Shown: positions 1-8,403 of the stretch, piece by piece
Layout of the letters: each line of letters starts with the position of its first letter
Position numbering within the stretch: position 1 is the first letter of the stretch
NCBI GenBank assembly: GCA_001725325.1
Contig: MEFY01000001.1
Span: 248,001 to 312,000 of the forward strand
Direction of reading: 5' to 3'
Length of the DNA stretch: 64,000 nucleotides
Origin: Leifsonia sp. SCN 70-46
Lineage (GTDB): Bacteria > Actinomycetota > Actinomycetes > Actinomycetales > Microbacteriaceae
Notes under the pieces: generated by a model
What the model saw: only the letters and a program-made list of their open reading frames with translations
Told to the model about the DNA's origin: nothing
Databases searched by the model: none
Program-made: the position numbers and the translations under genes

Positions 1-136
1 CCTCCGGCAGGTACCTGCGCCCGGCAGCAGTCTCGGCGCGCAGGAAGTCCCCCAGGGCGTGCACCTGCGGCTCGACCGGCGCGAGCGCCGCCGCCCAGCC
101 CGGGTCGACGAGGTCCGCGAGCGGAGCGGGGCTCAT
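1..136 (-). CDS. ung: Uracil-DNA glycosylase, N-terminal fragment (runs off the window)
   Basis: Only the first 45 codons are inside the window. The peptide starts [18 protein letters not shown] and continues through LGDFLRAE to RRYLPE, which matches the N-terminus of actinobacterial family 1 uracil-DNA glycosylases, the base-excision enzymes that remove uracil from DNA. The catalytic motifs lie beyond the edge and cannot be checked. The ATG overlaps the stop of the S51 peptidase gene by 4 nt (ATGA), so it is probably translationally coupled and third in a minus-strand operon. The assignment rests on the N-terminal pattern only. Confidence 0.7.
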   Translation of the reverse strand, partial: MSPAPLADLVDPGWAAALAPVEPQVHALGDFLRAETAAGRRYLPE

Positions 137-855
137 GCCCCGAGCGTCCCCACGAGCACGCCCTCGTCGCCGGGGCTGACGCGCCACACGCTGCCGGCGC
201 CCTCCACGCGCAGCTCGCCGTCGCCCACGATGATGACGGTGAACTCGTCGATGGCCACTCCCCCGTCGACGAGCCCGGCCTCGGTCGCGGCGATGAGGCG
301 CGAGAGGGTCCCCCACTGGGCGGCGTGCACGTCGACGGCGAGGTCGACGAGCCCGAGTCCCTCGACGACCGTGAGCTCGTCGAGATCCTCGCCCGTCTCC
401 TCGGGGCAGATCGGCACGCCGCCGATCTGCCAGCCTCCGATGATGGCGCGGTCGGCGGCGATCATGGCGCCCGCGGAGAACCCCGCGTACGGCAGGCCGT
501 CGGTCACGAGCAGGCGGATCTCCTCGACGATCGGCAGCACGGCCTCCAGGTACGACGGGGTGTGGCCGCCGCCGATGAGCAGGCCGTCGATGTCGGTGAG
601 CACCGACGACGGGAACGCCTCCCCCTCGTCGACGTGCGCGATCACGGGGTCGCACGGCGCCGTGCGCAAGAGCTGCTCGCGGTAGGCGTGGGAGTAGAGC
701 GGGGCATCCTCGCCGCCGCCGACCAGCAGCACGGCGACCCGCGCGACATCGCGGCCGATCGAGGATGCCCGGGCCGCGGCCTCGGCGAGGAACCGCTCGT
801 ACACCTCCCCGTCGTAGTCGTCGGAGCGCCCGCCGCCGATGAGGTGGATGCTCAC
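133..855 (-). CDS. Peptidase S51 (peptidase E/cyanophycinase-like) family protein
   Basis: A 240-residue protein of the S51 serine peptidase fold. It starts VSIHLIGGG, has GGGHT at residues 95-99 and the nucleophile elbow GFSAG with Ser127. Known members are Asp-dipeptidases (PepE) and cyanophycinases; the substrate here is unknown. I chose GTG at 855 because it overlaps the stop of the upstream phosphoribosyltransferase gene (GTGA). A longer reading to 915 would only add upstream coding sequence in another frame. No signal peptide is visible, so it should be cytoplasmic. It sits between a phosphoribosyltransferase and ung in a tightly overlapping operon. Confidence 0.8.
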   Translation of the reverse strand: MSIHLIGGGRSDDYDGEVYERFLAEAAARASSIGRDVARVAVLLVGGGEDAPLYSHAYREQLLRTAPCDPVIAHVDEGEAFPSSVLTDIDGLLIGGGHTPSYLEAVLPIVEEIRLLVTDGLPYAGFSAGAMIAADRAIIGGWQIGGVPICPEETGEDLDELTVVEGLGLVDLAVDVHAAQWGTLSRLIAATEAGLVDGGVAIDEFTVIIVGDGELRVEGAGSVWRVSPGDEGVLVGTLGA

Positions 856-1349
856 AGCGTCACCACCGGGTTCACCGACCACGGGAAGTTGATCCAGCGG
901 TCGGTGCGCTTCCACGAGTACGTGGGCTCGTAGACCGTGCCGGGCTTCGTGTAGAGCACGGCGGTGCGCAGGTCGGCGCCGCCCGCCTCGAGCAGCTGCA
1001 CGACCATCGCGAGCGTGCGGCCGGAGTCGGACACGTCGTCGACGAGCAGCACGCGCTTGCCCGCTATCGACGCCTCGTCGAGCAGGGGCGGGAGCATGAC
1101 GGGCTCGGGCAGGCGCGTGCCGACGCCCGTGTAGAACTCGGCGTTCACGGCGCCGCAGCTCTTGATGCCGAGGGCGTACGAGATGCTGCCCGCGAGCAGC
1201 AGCCCGCCGCGCGCGATGGCCACGACGATCTCGGGCTCGAACCCGCTGCGGAGCACCTCGCGCGCGATCTCGCGCGACGCCTCCCCGAACTGCTCGTAGC
1301 TGAGCTCCTCGCGTTCTCGACTCGTCTCGGCCTCGGCGTTCGCACTCAT
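852..1349 (-). CDS. Type I phosphoribosyltransferase
   Basis: A 165-residue phosphoribosyltransferase. The PRPP-binding motif [13 protein letters not shown] lies at residues 100-112 and a phosphate loop ARGG at 46-49. The length and the C-terminal FPWS stretch fit the xanthine/hypoxanthine (gpt-like) branch, but base specificity cannot be read from sequence. It is probably cytoplasmic purine salvage. The ATG lies 6 nt after a minus-strand TAGCGT box, implying a leaderless message. First gene of the run toward the S51 peptidase and ung. Confidence 0.8.
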   Translation of the reverse strand: MSANAEAETSREREELSYEQFGEASREIAREVLRSGFEPEIVVAIARGGLLLAGSISYALGIKSCGAVNAEFYTGVGTRLPEPVMLPPLLDEASIAGKRVLLVDDVSDSGRTLAMVVQLLEAGGADLRTAVLYTKPGTVYEPTYSWKRTDRWINFPWSVNPVVTL

Positions 1350-1355
1350 GCGTTC

Positions 1356-1368
1356 ACGCTACTAGCAT
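1356..1368. promoter_or_regulatory. Back-to-back leaderless -10 boxes
   Basis: TAGCGT on the minus strand (1361-1356) ends 6 nt before the ATG at 1349. TAGCAT on the plus strand (1363-1368) ends 6 nt before the ATG at 1375. The spacing matches actinobacterial leaderless promoters, and the two divergent promoters occupy only 13 bp. Confidence 0.6.
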
Positions 1369-1374
1369 CCGAAC

Positions 1375-2841
1375 ATGTCACTCGTGCGTGGGAAGGCCGG
1401 CGCTATCACGTTCGGCCTCGTCGGCTACCTCTTCCTCGTCGAACTCGTGAGCGGGATCCTGCAGGGCTTCTACGTCCCGCTCATCCCCGACATCGTCGAC
1501 CACCTGGGCATCAAGGATGCCGACTTCAACTGGTTCGAGGCGGCGCAGCTGCTGCTCTCGGCCATCGTCGTGCCCATCCTCGCCAAGCTCGGGGACATGT
1601 ACGGCCACAAGCGCATCCTCCTGGTCTCGACCGTGCTCACCGCGGGCGCGACGTGGTGGCTCGCCTTCACGGGCGACTTCACGACGTTCCTCATCGCGTG
1701 GGCGCTGCAGGGCTTCTACGTCGTGTGGCTCCCCCTCGAGGTCGCCCTCATCTTCGACCGCGGGCGCACGACCGGCACGGGCGCGTCGCAGACCAGGCGC
1801 GCGGCGGGATACCTCGTGGTCGCCCTCGAGGCCGGCGCGATCCTCGGCGCGCTCGGCGGCGGGCGCCTGTTCAAGGCCTTCGGCGGATCCGGCGACGCGG
1901 TGACCCCGACCCTCATGGTGCCCGCGATCGCCGTGACGCTCGTGTTCTTCGCCATCCTCTTCGGCGTGCCCGAGTCGAAGCCGCTGCCGGGCCGCTCGCT
2001 CGACATCTGGGGCTTCGCGCTGCTCACCCTCGGACTGCTGTTCATCACGTCGGGCCTCACCTTCCTGCGCATCAACGGGCCCGGCACGTGGTGGGTCTAC
2101 GCCCTCATGGTCGTGGGCGTGCTCGTCTTCGTGCCGTGGAGCAGGTTCGAGCTCAGGCAGAAGGACCCGGCCATCGACCTGCGCGTGCTCAAGCAGCCCA
2201 CGATGTGGCCCGTGCAGCTCACCGCGGGCCTCGTCGGCATCAGCCTGCTGGGCGCCCAGGCCCCGCTCGCGACGTTCGCGGGAACCCCGACGTCGACGGG
2301 CTACGGGCTCGGCATGGAGGCCGACGAGATCTCGTACATCATCGGCGCCTACCTCGTCTCGATGATCATCGGCGCCCTGCTCTTCCCGCGGCTCTCCCGG
2401 TGGGCGAGCCCGCGCGTCGCGCTCATCGTCGCGACGTTCTTCGTCGCGACGGGCTACCTGCTGTTCCTCGTCAACCACACGACCATCTGGGGCACGTTCC
2501 TCAACATGGCGATCGCGGGCATCGGCTCGGGCGCGCTCGTCGGCGCGCTGCCCTCCGCCGCGGCCGCTGCGGCCCCGCGCGGCCAGACCGGCATCGCGAC
2601 GGCCCTCACCAACACGACGAAGACGATCGGCGGATCGTTCGCCTCGGCGGTGTTCGCGATAGTGCTCGCGGCCGGGGCGATCGGCACGGCGTCGTCGCTC
2701 TTCGGCTACATGACGGTGTTCGCGATCTGCGGCATCGGAGCGCTCGTCGCCGCGGTGCTGCTGTTCCTCGTGCCCAAGCTCGCGTTCGCCGACGTCGAGG
2801 ACGAGATCCTGCTGCCGGAGGCCGTGCGCGATGAGGTTTGA
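1375..2841 (+). CDS. MFS transporter, 14-TM DHA2-like
   Basis: A 488-residue polytopic protein of the major facilitator superfamily. The loop after the second helix, KLGDMYGHKR, is the MFS signature (GDxxGR/K), and further hydrophobic segments follow to about residue 475. Length and organisation fit 14-TM drug:proton antiporters. It overlaps the RraA-family gene by 11 bp, so the two form an operon. That partner suggests an organic-acid or aromatic substrate rather than a drug, which is inference. The start is supported by TAGCAT 6 nt upstream. Confidence 0.85.
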   Translation: MSLVRGKAGAITFGLVGYLFLVELVSGILQGFYVPLIPDIVDHLGIKDADFNWFEAAQLLLSAIVVPILAKLGDMYGHKRILLVSTVLTAGATWWLAFTGDFTTFLIAWALQGFYVVWLPLEVALIFDRGRTTGTGASQTRRAAGYLVVALEAGAILGALGGGRLFKAFGGSGDAVTPTLMVPAIAVTLVFFAILFGVPESKPLPGRSLDIWGFALLTLGLLFITSGLTFLRINGPGTWWVYALMVVGVLVFVPWSRFELRQKDPAIDLRVLKQPTMWPVQLTAGLVGISLLGAQAPLATFAGTPTSTGYGLGMEADEISYIIGAYLVSMIIGALLFPRLSRWASPRVALIVATFFVATGYLLFLVNHTTIWGTFLNMAIAGIGSGALVGALPSAAAAAAPRGQTGIATALTNTTKTIGGSFASAVFAIVLAAGAIGTASSLFGYMTVFAICGIGALVAAVLLFLVPKLAFADVEDEILLPEAVRDEV

Positions 2842-3520
2842 CGACCTCACCACGCCGCACCTCGCGGACGCGTGCATCAGGCTGGGCATCCCCGTGCGCT
2901 GCGCGCCCGCCGAGGTGCAGGCGCTCGTGCCCGGCCAGCGCGTGTTCGGCCGCGCGCTGCCGGCCACCCACGTGGGCAGCGTCGACGTGTTCCTCGAGGC
3001 GATCGAGTTCGCGCTGCCGGGCGACATCCTCGTCGCCGACAACGGCGGCCGGCGCGACGAGTCGTGCATCGGCGACCTCATGGCGCAGGAGGCGGCGAGC
3101 GCGGGCCTCGGCGGCATCGTCATCTGGGGGCTGCACCGCGACACGGCGGACATCACGGCCATCGGCATCCCGCTCTTCAGCACGGGCAGCATCCCCACGG
3201 GGCCGCTCTCGGTGTCCGACCGGCCCGACGGCGCGCTCGACTCCGCGCGCGTGGGCGAGTGGGTGGTGGGCCCGGCGGACTACGTGGCGGGCGACGACGA
3301 CGGCGTGCTGTTCCTCCCCGCGGACCGGATCGACGAGCTGCTCACGACGGCCGAGGGCATCCGCGACACCGAGCGCCGTCAGGCCGACCTCATCCGCGAC
3401 GGCGGCCCCACGCTGCGCGACCAGGTGCGCTTCGGCGCCTACCTGGAGGCGCGCGCGGCGAACCCCGCCCTCACGTTCCGCGAGCACCTGCGCGCGGTCG
3501 GCGGCGAGATCGAGGTCTGA
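2831..3520 (+). CDS. RraA family protein (aldolase-like)
   Basis: A 229-residue RraA/HMG-aldolase-family protein. The family core is visible as GDILVADNGG, GDLMAQEAASAGLGG and WGLHRD (Arg103-Asp104), the residues that bind oxaloacid substrate and metal in HMG/CHA aldolases. Family members include aldolases, oxaloacetate decarboxylases and the RNase E inhibitor RraA. Actinobacteria generally use the fold catalytically, so an enzyme is more likely. It starts inside the end of the MFS gene (11-bp overlap), which couples its expression to that transporter. Substrate unknown. Confidence 0.8.
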   Translation: MRFDDLTTPHLADACIRLGIPVRCAPAEVQALVPGQRVFGRALPATHVGSVDVFLEAIEFALPGDILVADNGGRRDESCIGDLMAQEAASAGLGGIVIWGLHRDTADITAIGIPLFSTGSIPTGPLSVSDRPDGALDSARVGEWVVGPADYVAGDDDGVLFLPADRIDELLTTAEGIRDTERRQADLIRDGGPTLRDQVRFGAYLEARAANPALTFREHLRAVGGEIEV

Positions 3521-3530
3521 GGGCCGCGAC

Positions 3531-3590
3531 CTCGTACGAGAGTGTCGAGGTGCGCGCAACGTTTCCCGCACCTCGCCCTTCTCCTACGAG
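3531..3590. terminator. 60-bp imperfect palindrome between convergent genes
   Basis: Outer arms CTCGTACGAGAG (3531-3542) and TTCTCCTACGAG (3579-3590) pair with one mismatch and one wobble. Inner arms CGAGGTGCG (3546-3554) and CGCACCTCG (3567-3575) pair perfectly around a loop containing AACGTT. It lies between the stops of the RraA and SDR genes, so a bidirectional terminator is the simplest reading. There is no T-tract. The inner part closely resembles the element at 61019-61052. Confidence 0.6.
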
Positions 3591-3609
3591 AAAGCGGAGG
3601 GGACAGGGC

Positions 3610-4389
3610 CTAGCGCCCCTTGGGCACGAGCGGCCCGCGGTGCACCTTGTGCTGCGCGACCTGTGCGACGGGGCGCACGGTGAGCTGCTCGACGCTCACG
3701 TTGTGCGGCAGCTCGAGGGCGCCCACGATGGCCTGCGCGATGTCGTCGGCGCTCAGCGGCTCCTGCACGTTCTCGTAGACCTTGTCGGCCGCCGCCTGGT
3801 CGCCGCCGAAGCGGTTGAGCGAGAACTCCTCGGTGTGCACCATGCCCGGCGCGACGTCGATGACGCGGATGGGCTCCCCCGCGAGCTCCAGCCGCAGCAC
3901 GCCCACGAGCGCGCGCTCGGCGAACTTCGCGGCGTTGTACCCGCCGCCGCCCTCGTACGTCACGTAGCCCGCCACCGACGTGACGGTGAGGATGTCGACG
4001 CTCGTGCCCGGCGTCCAGCTCTTCCGCAGCACCGGCAGCAGTGCGCTCGTCACCCGCTTGGTGCCGATGACGTTCACCTCGAACATCCAGCGCCAGTCGT
4101 CGATGCTGCTCTCCTCGACGGTGCCGAGCCCGCGCGCGCCGCCCGCGTTGTTGACGAGCGCGTGCACGCCGCCCGTCGTGTCGAGGTGGGCGGCGAGGGC
4201 GTCGACGTCGTCCTGGCTCGTGATGTCGGCGACGAAGACCTCGCAGCCCGTGTCGGCGGCGAGCCGCTCGAGCCGGTCGGCGCGGCGCGCGACGGCGACC
4301 ACGTCCCAGCCGTGCGCGCGCAGCAGGCGCACCGTGGCCTCCCCGATCCCCGAGCTAGCACCAGTAACCACCGCACGTCGAGCCGTCAT
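3610..4389 (-). CDS. SDR family NAD(P)-dependent oxidoreductase
   Basis: A 259-residue classical short-chain dehydrogenase/reductase. The cofactor motif TGASSGIG is at residues 9-16, NNAG at 80-83, and the catalytic set is Ser138, Tyr151 and Lys155 (YNAAK). The pattern resembles the YdfG/3-hydroxy acid dehydrogenase-like branch, but the substrate is not determined. The ATG lies 6 nt after a minus-strand TACTTT box, so the message is probably leaderless and the gene monocistronic. It converges on the RraA gene across the palindrome at 3531-3590. Confidence 0.85.
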   Translation of the reverse strand: MTARRAVVTGASSGIGEATVRLLRAHGWDVVAVARRADRLERLAADTGCEVFVADITSQDDVDALAAHLDTTGGVHALVNNAGGARGLGTVEESSIDDWRWMFEVNVIGTKRVTSALLPVLRKSWTPGTSVDILTVTSVAGYVTYEGGGGYNAAKFAERALVGVLRLELAGEPIRVIDVAPGMVHTEEFSLNRFGGDQAAADKVYENVQEPLSADDIAQAIVGALELPHNVSVEQLTVRPVAQVAQHKVHRGPLVPKGR

Positions 4390-4395
4390 GGGTTA

Positions 4396-4414
4396 AAAGT
4401 AGCGCCGCTAGGGT
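4396..4414. promoter_or_regulatory. Divergent leaderless -10 boxes
   Basis: TACTTT on the minus strand (4401-4396) precedes the SDR ATG at 4389 by 6 nt. TAGGGT on the plus strand (4409-4414) precedes the GTG at 4422 by 7 nt. This supports 4422 over the upstream in-frame GTG at 4413, which overlaps the box. Confidence 0.55.
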
Positions 4415-4421
4415 GGGTCGC

Positions 4422-5465
4422 GTGACGACGACGACCGGCCCTGCCACCGGCAGGGTCCCGTTCTGGGACAACGCCCGCTTCGTGGCGGTGACGCTCGTCG
4501 TCGTCGGCCACGGCGTCCAGCGACTCACCTACTCCGACAGCGCGCTCGTCGCCTACCTGTTCATCTACGCCTTCCACGTGCCCGCGTTCTCGTTCATCAG
4601 CGGCTACTTCTCGAAGTCGGGCCCGCTGACGGCGCGCGACCTCAAGAAGCTGCTCACCGACCTCGTGCTGCCCTACCTGATCATGGAGGCGATCTGGTCG
4701 GTCGTGCAGTGGCTCGTCGAGGGCAGGCAGGAGTTCAACCCGACGACGGCGAGCTGGACCCTGTGGTTCCTGCTCGCCCTCGCGATCTTCCGGCTCGTGC
4801 TCCCGTACCTCGCGCTCGTGCGGTTCCCGCTGCTCTGGGCGGTCGTCCTCTCGGTCTCCGTTGGCTACTTCGACAACGTCGACAGCACCTTCTCGCTCTC
4901 GCGCGCGATCGGCCTCCTGCCGTTCTTCGTGCTCGGCTGGAAGGTGCGGCAGTGGGGCGTGCTCGACCGGCTCCTCACGACCGTCCGCGGCCTGTGGTGG
5001 TTGCGTGCCGCCGGCGCGGCCGTGCTCGCGGCGTGGCTCGCGGTGGTCGTGCTCCTCATCGGGACGTTCCGCGACATGCACCTGCAGGCGTGGTTCTTCT
5101 ACGACGACTCCTACCGGGTCATCGGCGCCGACCAGTGGTGGGCGGGCGGCGTGCGGCTGGGCTTCATGGCGCTCGGCGTGCTCCTGACCGCGGCGTTCCT
5201 CGCCCTCGTCCCGCGCCGGGAGACCTGGGTGAGCGACCTCGGCCGGGCGACGATGTACATCTACCTGCTGCACAGCTTCGTGCTCTACCCCATCCGGGAG
5301 ACGGGCATCCTCAAAGGTCACGACGACGCGGGCGTGTGGCTCGCCGCCATGGTGCTCGCCGGTGTCGCGATCTCGCTCGCGCTCGCGAGCCCGCTGGTGC
5401 GGCGGGTGTTCCGCCCGCTCGTGGACCCCAAGCCGAGGTGGCTCTTCGCGCCGACTAGCCCGTGA
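4422..5465 (+). CDS. Membrane acyltransferase (acyltransferase 3 family)
   Basis: A 347-residue integral membrane protein with about ten hydrophobic segments. The N-terminus has WDNARF followed by VVVGHG, the Asp/Arg/His signature of acyltransferase-3/OafA proteins, close to the fucose-4-O-acetylase branch. Such enzymes move acyl groups, usually acetyl, onto surface glycans or lipids; the acceptor here is unknown. The GTG at 4422 is preferred because TAGGGT lies 7 nt upstream. Its 3' end overlaps the convergent chitosanase gene by 11 bp. Confidence 0.8.
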   Translation: MTTTTGPATGRVPFWDNARFVAVTLVVVGHGVQRLTYSDSALVAYLFIYAFHVPAFSFISGYFSKSGPLTARDLKKLLTDLVLPYLIMEAIWSVVQWLVEGRQEFNPTTASWTLWFLLALAIFRLVLPYLALVRFPLLWAVVLSVSVGYFDNVDSTFSLSRAIGLLPFFVLGWKVRQWGVLDRLLTTVRGLWWLRAAGAAVLAAWLAVVVLLIGTFRDMHLQAWFFYDDSYRVIGADQWWAGGVRLGFMALGVLLTAAFLALVPRRETWVSDLGRATMYIYLLHSFVLYPIRETGILKGHDDAGVWLAAMVLAGVAISLALASPLVRRVFRPLVDPKPRWLFAPTSP

Positions 5466-6225
5466 TCTCGTAGGGGTGGCCGTACACCGCCCACCGCAGC
5501 GGCAGCGCCAGGCCGAGGTTGCCCGCGCGCAGGAACTCGCGCTGCGCCGTGTCGACGCGGCTCGTGTCGGAGTGTGCTTCCTCGGTCTTCATCTCGGCGA
5601 CGCGCGCGTCGAGGAACACCTCGAGGTACGACGTCTCACTCCCGCCGCCGGAGGGCGGCTGGCTCGTCGCGAGCGCCGTGCCGCGGATGGCCTGCAGGCC
5701 CTCGAACCCGTGCATGACGGCGGCGTCGTAGTACGCGAACTGGCCGAGGGCCCCCAGGCCGTCCTGCTTGGCGAGCGCGACGGCGGGGTCGAAGTAGACG
5801 GTGTCGCGCTCGTCGTCCTGCGCGGCCCGGAACGCCGGATCCTCCGCGGCGAGCTGCCATGCGGCGGTGAAGCCCGGGTCGAGGCCCTCGTGTGAGTCGG
5901 TGCCGTCGACCGCCTCGAGCGCGGGCAGGTACTGCGCGAGCGGGTTGTCCGGCACGGCGTCCGTGTAGGCGCGCACGAGCTCGAGCATGTCTCCCGTGCC
6001 CGAGCAGAAGCCGATGATGCCGGCGGTGTAGCCGCGCCCGTCGCCGATGTCCTCGATGTACGAGTACTGCGCGCGCCAGTCGAGCGACGAGTTCTCGGCG
6101 CTCGAGACGAGCTGCATCGCGACGTCCTTGAGCGCGGGGTCGTCGAGGTTCGGCACCGGCTGCGCCGCGCATCCGGCGAGCAGGAGCACGCCGGCGAGCG
6201 CGCTAGCCCTGAGCCGCGCGCGCAC
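5455..6225 (-). CDS. csnA: GH46 chitosanase with lipoprotein signal
   Basis: A 256-residue precursor. The lipobox LLLAGC puts the lipidated Cys at residue 19, so the enzyme is predicted to be anchored outside the membrane. The mature part follows the GH46 chitosanase pattern: SSAENSSLDW with candidate general acid Glu44, IEDIGDGRGYTAG with candidate base Asp62 (18 residues apart, as in the family), and later EEAHSDTSRVDTAQR. GH46 enzymes cut beta-1,4 glucosamine links in chitosan. Studied examples are mostly freely secreted, so the tether is noteworthy. The GTG start overlaps the end of the kinase gene by 23 bp, making it the last gene of the csn operon. Confidence 0.88.
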   Translation of the reverse strand: MRARLRASALAGVLLLAGCAAQPVPNLDDPALKDVAMQLVSSAENSSLDWRAQYSYIEDIGDGRGYTAGIIGFCSGTGDMLELVRAYTDAVPDNPLAQYLPALEAVDGTDSHEGLDPGFTAAWQLAAEDPAFRAAQDDERDTVYFDPAVALAKQDGLGALGQFAYYDAAVMHGFEGLQAIRGTALATSQPPSGGGSETSYLEVFLDARVAEMKTEEAHSDTSRVDTAQREFLRAGNLGLALPLRWAVYGHPYEITG

Positions 6226-7153
6226 GGTCCACCGCCTCGGGCCGGGCGCCCGCGGACTCGAGGGCGAGCAGCCCCGCCCCGAGGATGGGCGGAGCGGACA
6301 CGACGACGGCGTGCGCGCGCGGGGCGAGGCGCGCGAGCGCGGCGTCGACACCGTCGAGCAGGATGCGGTCCCCCGACTGCACGACCCCCCCGCCGAGCAC
6401 CACGGGCACCTCGCGGTCGAGCCCCAGCCGGGCGAGGGCGCCGGACGCCATGACGGCGATCTCCTCCGCCTGCCGGTCGACGATGTGGCGGGCTATCGGG
6501 TCGCCCGCACGCGAGTGCTCGAGCACGAGCGGGCTCAGGCGCGCGAGGTCCGGCAGCGAGTAGGTGCCGTCGTGCAGCGCGAGGGTGAGCTCGGTGACCG
6601 TGTCGAGGCCGAACTCGCGCGGGATCGCCGCCGTGAGCGTCGTGTGCTCCCCGCGGCCGTCGGTCTCGCGCGCCGAGTACCAGAGCGCGAGCTCGCCGAT
6701 GCCGCCGCCCCCGCCCCAGTCGCCCGAGATGGGCCCGAGGGCGAGGTACCGCGCGACCTCGCCGTCCGCGCGGATCGCGAGGGCGTTGAGGCCCGTGCCG
6801 CAGATGACGGCGGCGGCGTCGGGCTCGGAGGTGCCCGCGCGCAGGAGCGCGAAGAGGTCGTTCTCGACGGTCACCGACGCCGCCCACGGCAGGCCCGCGA
6901 GGGCCGCCGTGTAGTCGGCGACCTCGCTCTCGAGGTCGAGCCCCGAGAGGTAGACGCCGACATGGGCGGGCACGACGTGCCCCGCCAGCTCGCGCACGAG
7001 CGCGTCGACGACGGCGACCGAGGCCGCGAGCCCGATGAAGTGCGGGCTCGATGTGCCGGCGGAGGCCCGGCCGAGCACCTCGCCGTCGAGCGAGAGGGCG
7101 AGGGCGTCGGTCTTCGAGCCCCCTCCGTCAACGGCGATGACTAGTGGGCCCAC
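6203..7153 (-). CDS. csnK: BadF/BadG/BcrA-type sugar kinase (glucosamine/GlcNAc kinase-like)
   Basis: A 316-residue ASKHA-fold kinase. The N-terminal phosphate-1 motif DGGGSKTD spans residues 9-16, CGTGLNA and GDWGGGGGIGEL follow, and a C-terminal adenosine-type GGGVVQSG is present. The family includes N-acetylglucosamine and glucosamine kinases. In this operon the likely substrate is glucosamine or a chito-oligomer released inside the cell. The start GTG at 7153 overlaps the end of the GH4 gene by 13 bp. Position and type match csnK of the Streptomyces csnR-K operon. Confidence 0.85.
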   Translation of the reverse strand: MGPLVIAVDGGGSKTDALALSLDGEVLGRASAGTSSPHFIGLAASVAVVDALVRELAGHVVPAHVGVYLSGLDLESEVADYTAALAGLPWAASVTVENDLFALLRAGTSEPDAAAVICGTGLNALAIRADGEVARYLALGPISGDWGGGGGIGELALWYSARETDGRGEHTTLTAAIPREFGLDTVTELTLALHDGTYSLPDLARLSPLVLEHSRAGDPIARHIVDRQAEEIAVMASGALARLGLDREVPVVLGGGVVQSGDRILLDGVDAALARLAPRAHAVVVSAPPILGAGLLALESAGARPEAVDRARAAQG

Positions 7154-8400
7154 GCGAGGTGCTCCCTGTTGTGCTCGATGAGCAGGTCGGTGAGCTTCTC
7201 CGCCCGCTCGTACTGGCCGACGAGGGGGTGCGCGAGGAGCGCGCGGCTCACCCGGTCGCGGCTGCCGTCGAGGGCGGCCTCGAGGGCGAGCCGCTCGTAG
7301 GCCGCGACGTGGGCGATGAGGCCCGCGTAGTCGTCGGCGAGCGGGGCGATGGGCAGCGCCTCGAGCCCCGCGGCGCCCACGCGCGCGGGCACCTCGATGA
7401 CGTGGTCGTCGGGCAGGAAGGGCATCGACCCATTGTTCAGGACGTTGACGACCTGCACGTCGCCGCGGTCGGCCGTGAGCGAGGCGATGAGCTCGACCGC
7501 CGCGTCCGAGTAGAACGCGCCGCCGCGGCGCTCGAGCGCCGCGGGCTTCGTGTGCTCCGCCGGGTCGGCGTAGAGCTCGAGCAGTTCGCGCTCCACCTGC
7601 AGCACCGCCTCGGCGCGCGAGGGCGACGCGAGCTGCTCGCGCAGCACCTCGTCGTGCGCGTAGAAGTAGCGCAGGTAGTAGCTGGGCACGACGCGCAGCT
7701 TCTCGATGAGGGACGCGGGGAGCTCGACCTCGTCGGCGAGCCGCTCGATGCGGTCGCCGATCATGCCCGGGAGCGCGTCGACACCGTCGACGTACACCGA
7801 CCGCTCCCACGTGAGGTGGTTGAGCCCCACGTGGTCGAGCTGCACGCGCGAGGCGTCGACGTCGAGCATCGCGGCGAAGCGGCGCTGGAACCCGATGGCG
7901 ACGTTGCACAGCCCCACGGCGCGGTGCCCCGCGGTGAGCAGGGCGCGCGTCACGATGCCGACGGGGTTCGTGAAGTCCACGATCCACGCGTCGGGCCTGG
8001 CATGCCTGCGCACCGTCTCGGCTATCGAGAGCACGACGGGCACCGTGCGCAGGGCCTTGGCGAGACCGCCGGGCCCCGTCGTCTCCTGCCCGATGCAGCC
8101 CGCCTCGTGCGGCCAGGTCTCGTCGCCGTGGCGCGCGGCCTGTCCGCCCACGCGCAGCTGCAGCAGCACGACATCCGCGTCCGCGACTCCCGCGACGAGG
8201 TCGGTCGTGGGCACGATGCGGCCGGGATGCCCCGCGGCCGCGAACATGCGCTGCGACATCCCGCCGACCAGGCGCAGGCGCGTCTCGTCGGTGTCGACGA
8301 GCCACACCTCCTCGATGGGCAGGAGCGCGCGCAGCCGCGAGAAGCCGTCGATGAGCTCGGGGGTGTAGGTCGAGCCGCCCCCGACGATAGTCAGTTTCAT
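7141..8400 (-). CDS. csnH: GH4 family NAD-dependent glycosidase (6-phospho-beta-glucosidase-like)
   Basis: A 419-residue GH4 enzyme. It starts with the NAD-binding GGGSTYTP (7-14) and has NPVGI near residue 145, Cys165 in GLCN and His195 in GLNH, the Mn-binding residues of the family. GH4 enzymes cleave by an NAD-dependent oxidation-elimination route, often on 6-phosphosugars. Here it probably splits imported chito-oligosaccharides, phosphorylated or not. Three nucleotides separate it from the upstream permease stop. It corresponds to csnH of the Streptomyces operon. Confidence 0.88.
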   Translation of the reverse strand: MKLTIVGGGSTYTPELIDGFSRLRALLPIEEVWLVDTDETRLRLVGGMSQRMFAAAGHPGRIVPTTDLVAGVADADVVLLQLRVGGQAARHGDETWPHEAGCIGQETTGPGGLAKALRTVPVVLSIAETVRRHARPDAWIVDFTNPVGIVTRALLTAGHRAVGLCNVAIGFQRRFAAMLDVDASRVQLDHVGLNHLTWERSVYVDGVDALPGMIGDRIERLADEVELPASLIEKLRVVPSYYLRYFYAHDEVLREQLASPSRAEAVLQVERELLELYADPAEHTKPAALERRGGAFYSDAAVELIASLTADRGDVQVVNVLNNGSMPFLPDDHVIEVPARVGAAGLEALPIAPLADDYAGLIAHVAAYERLALEAALDGSRDRVSRALLAHPLVGQYERAEKLTDLLIEHNREHLAWAH

Positions 8401-8403
8401 TGC

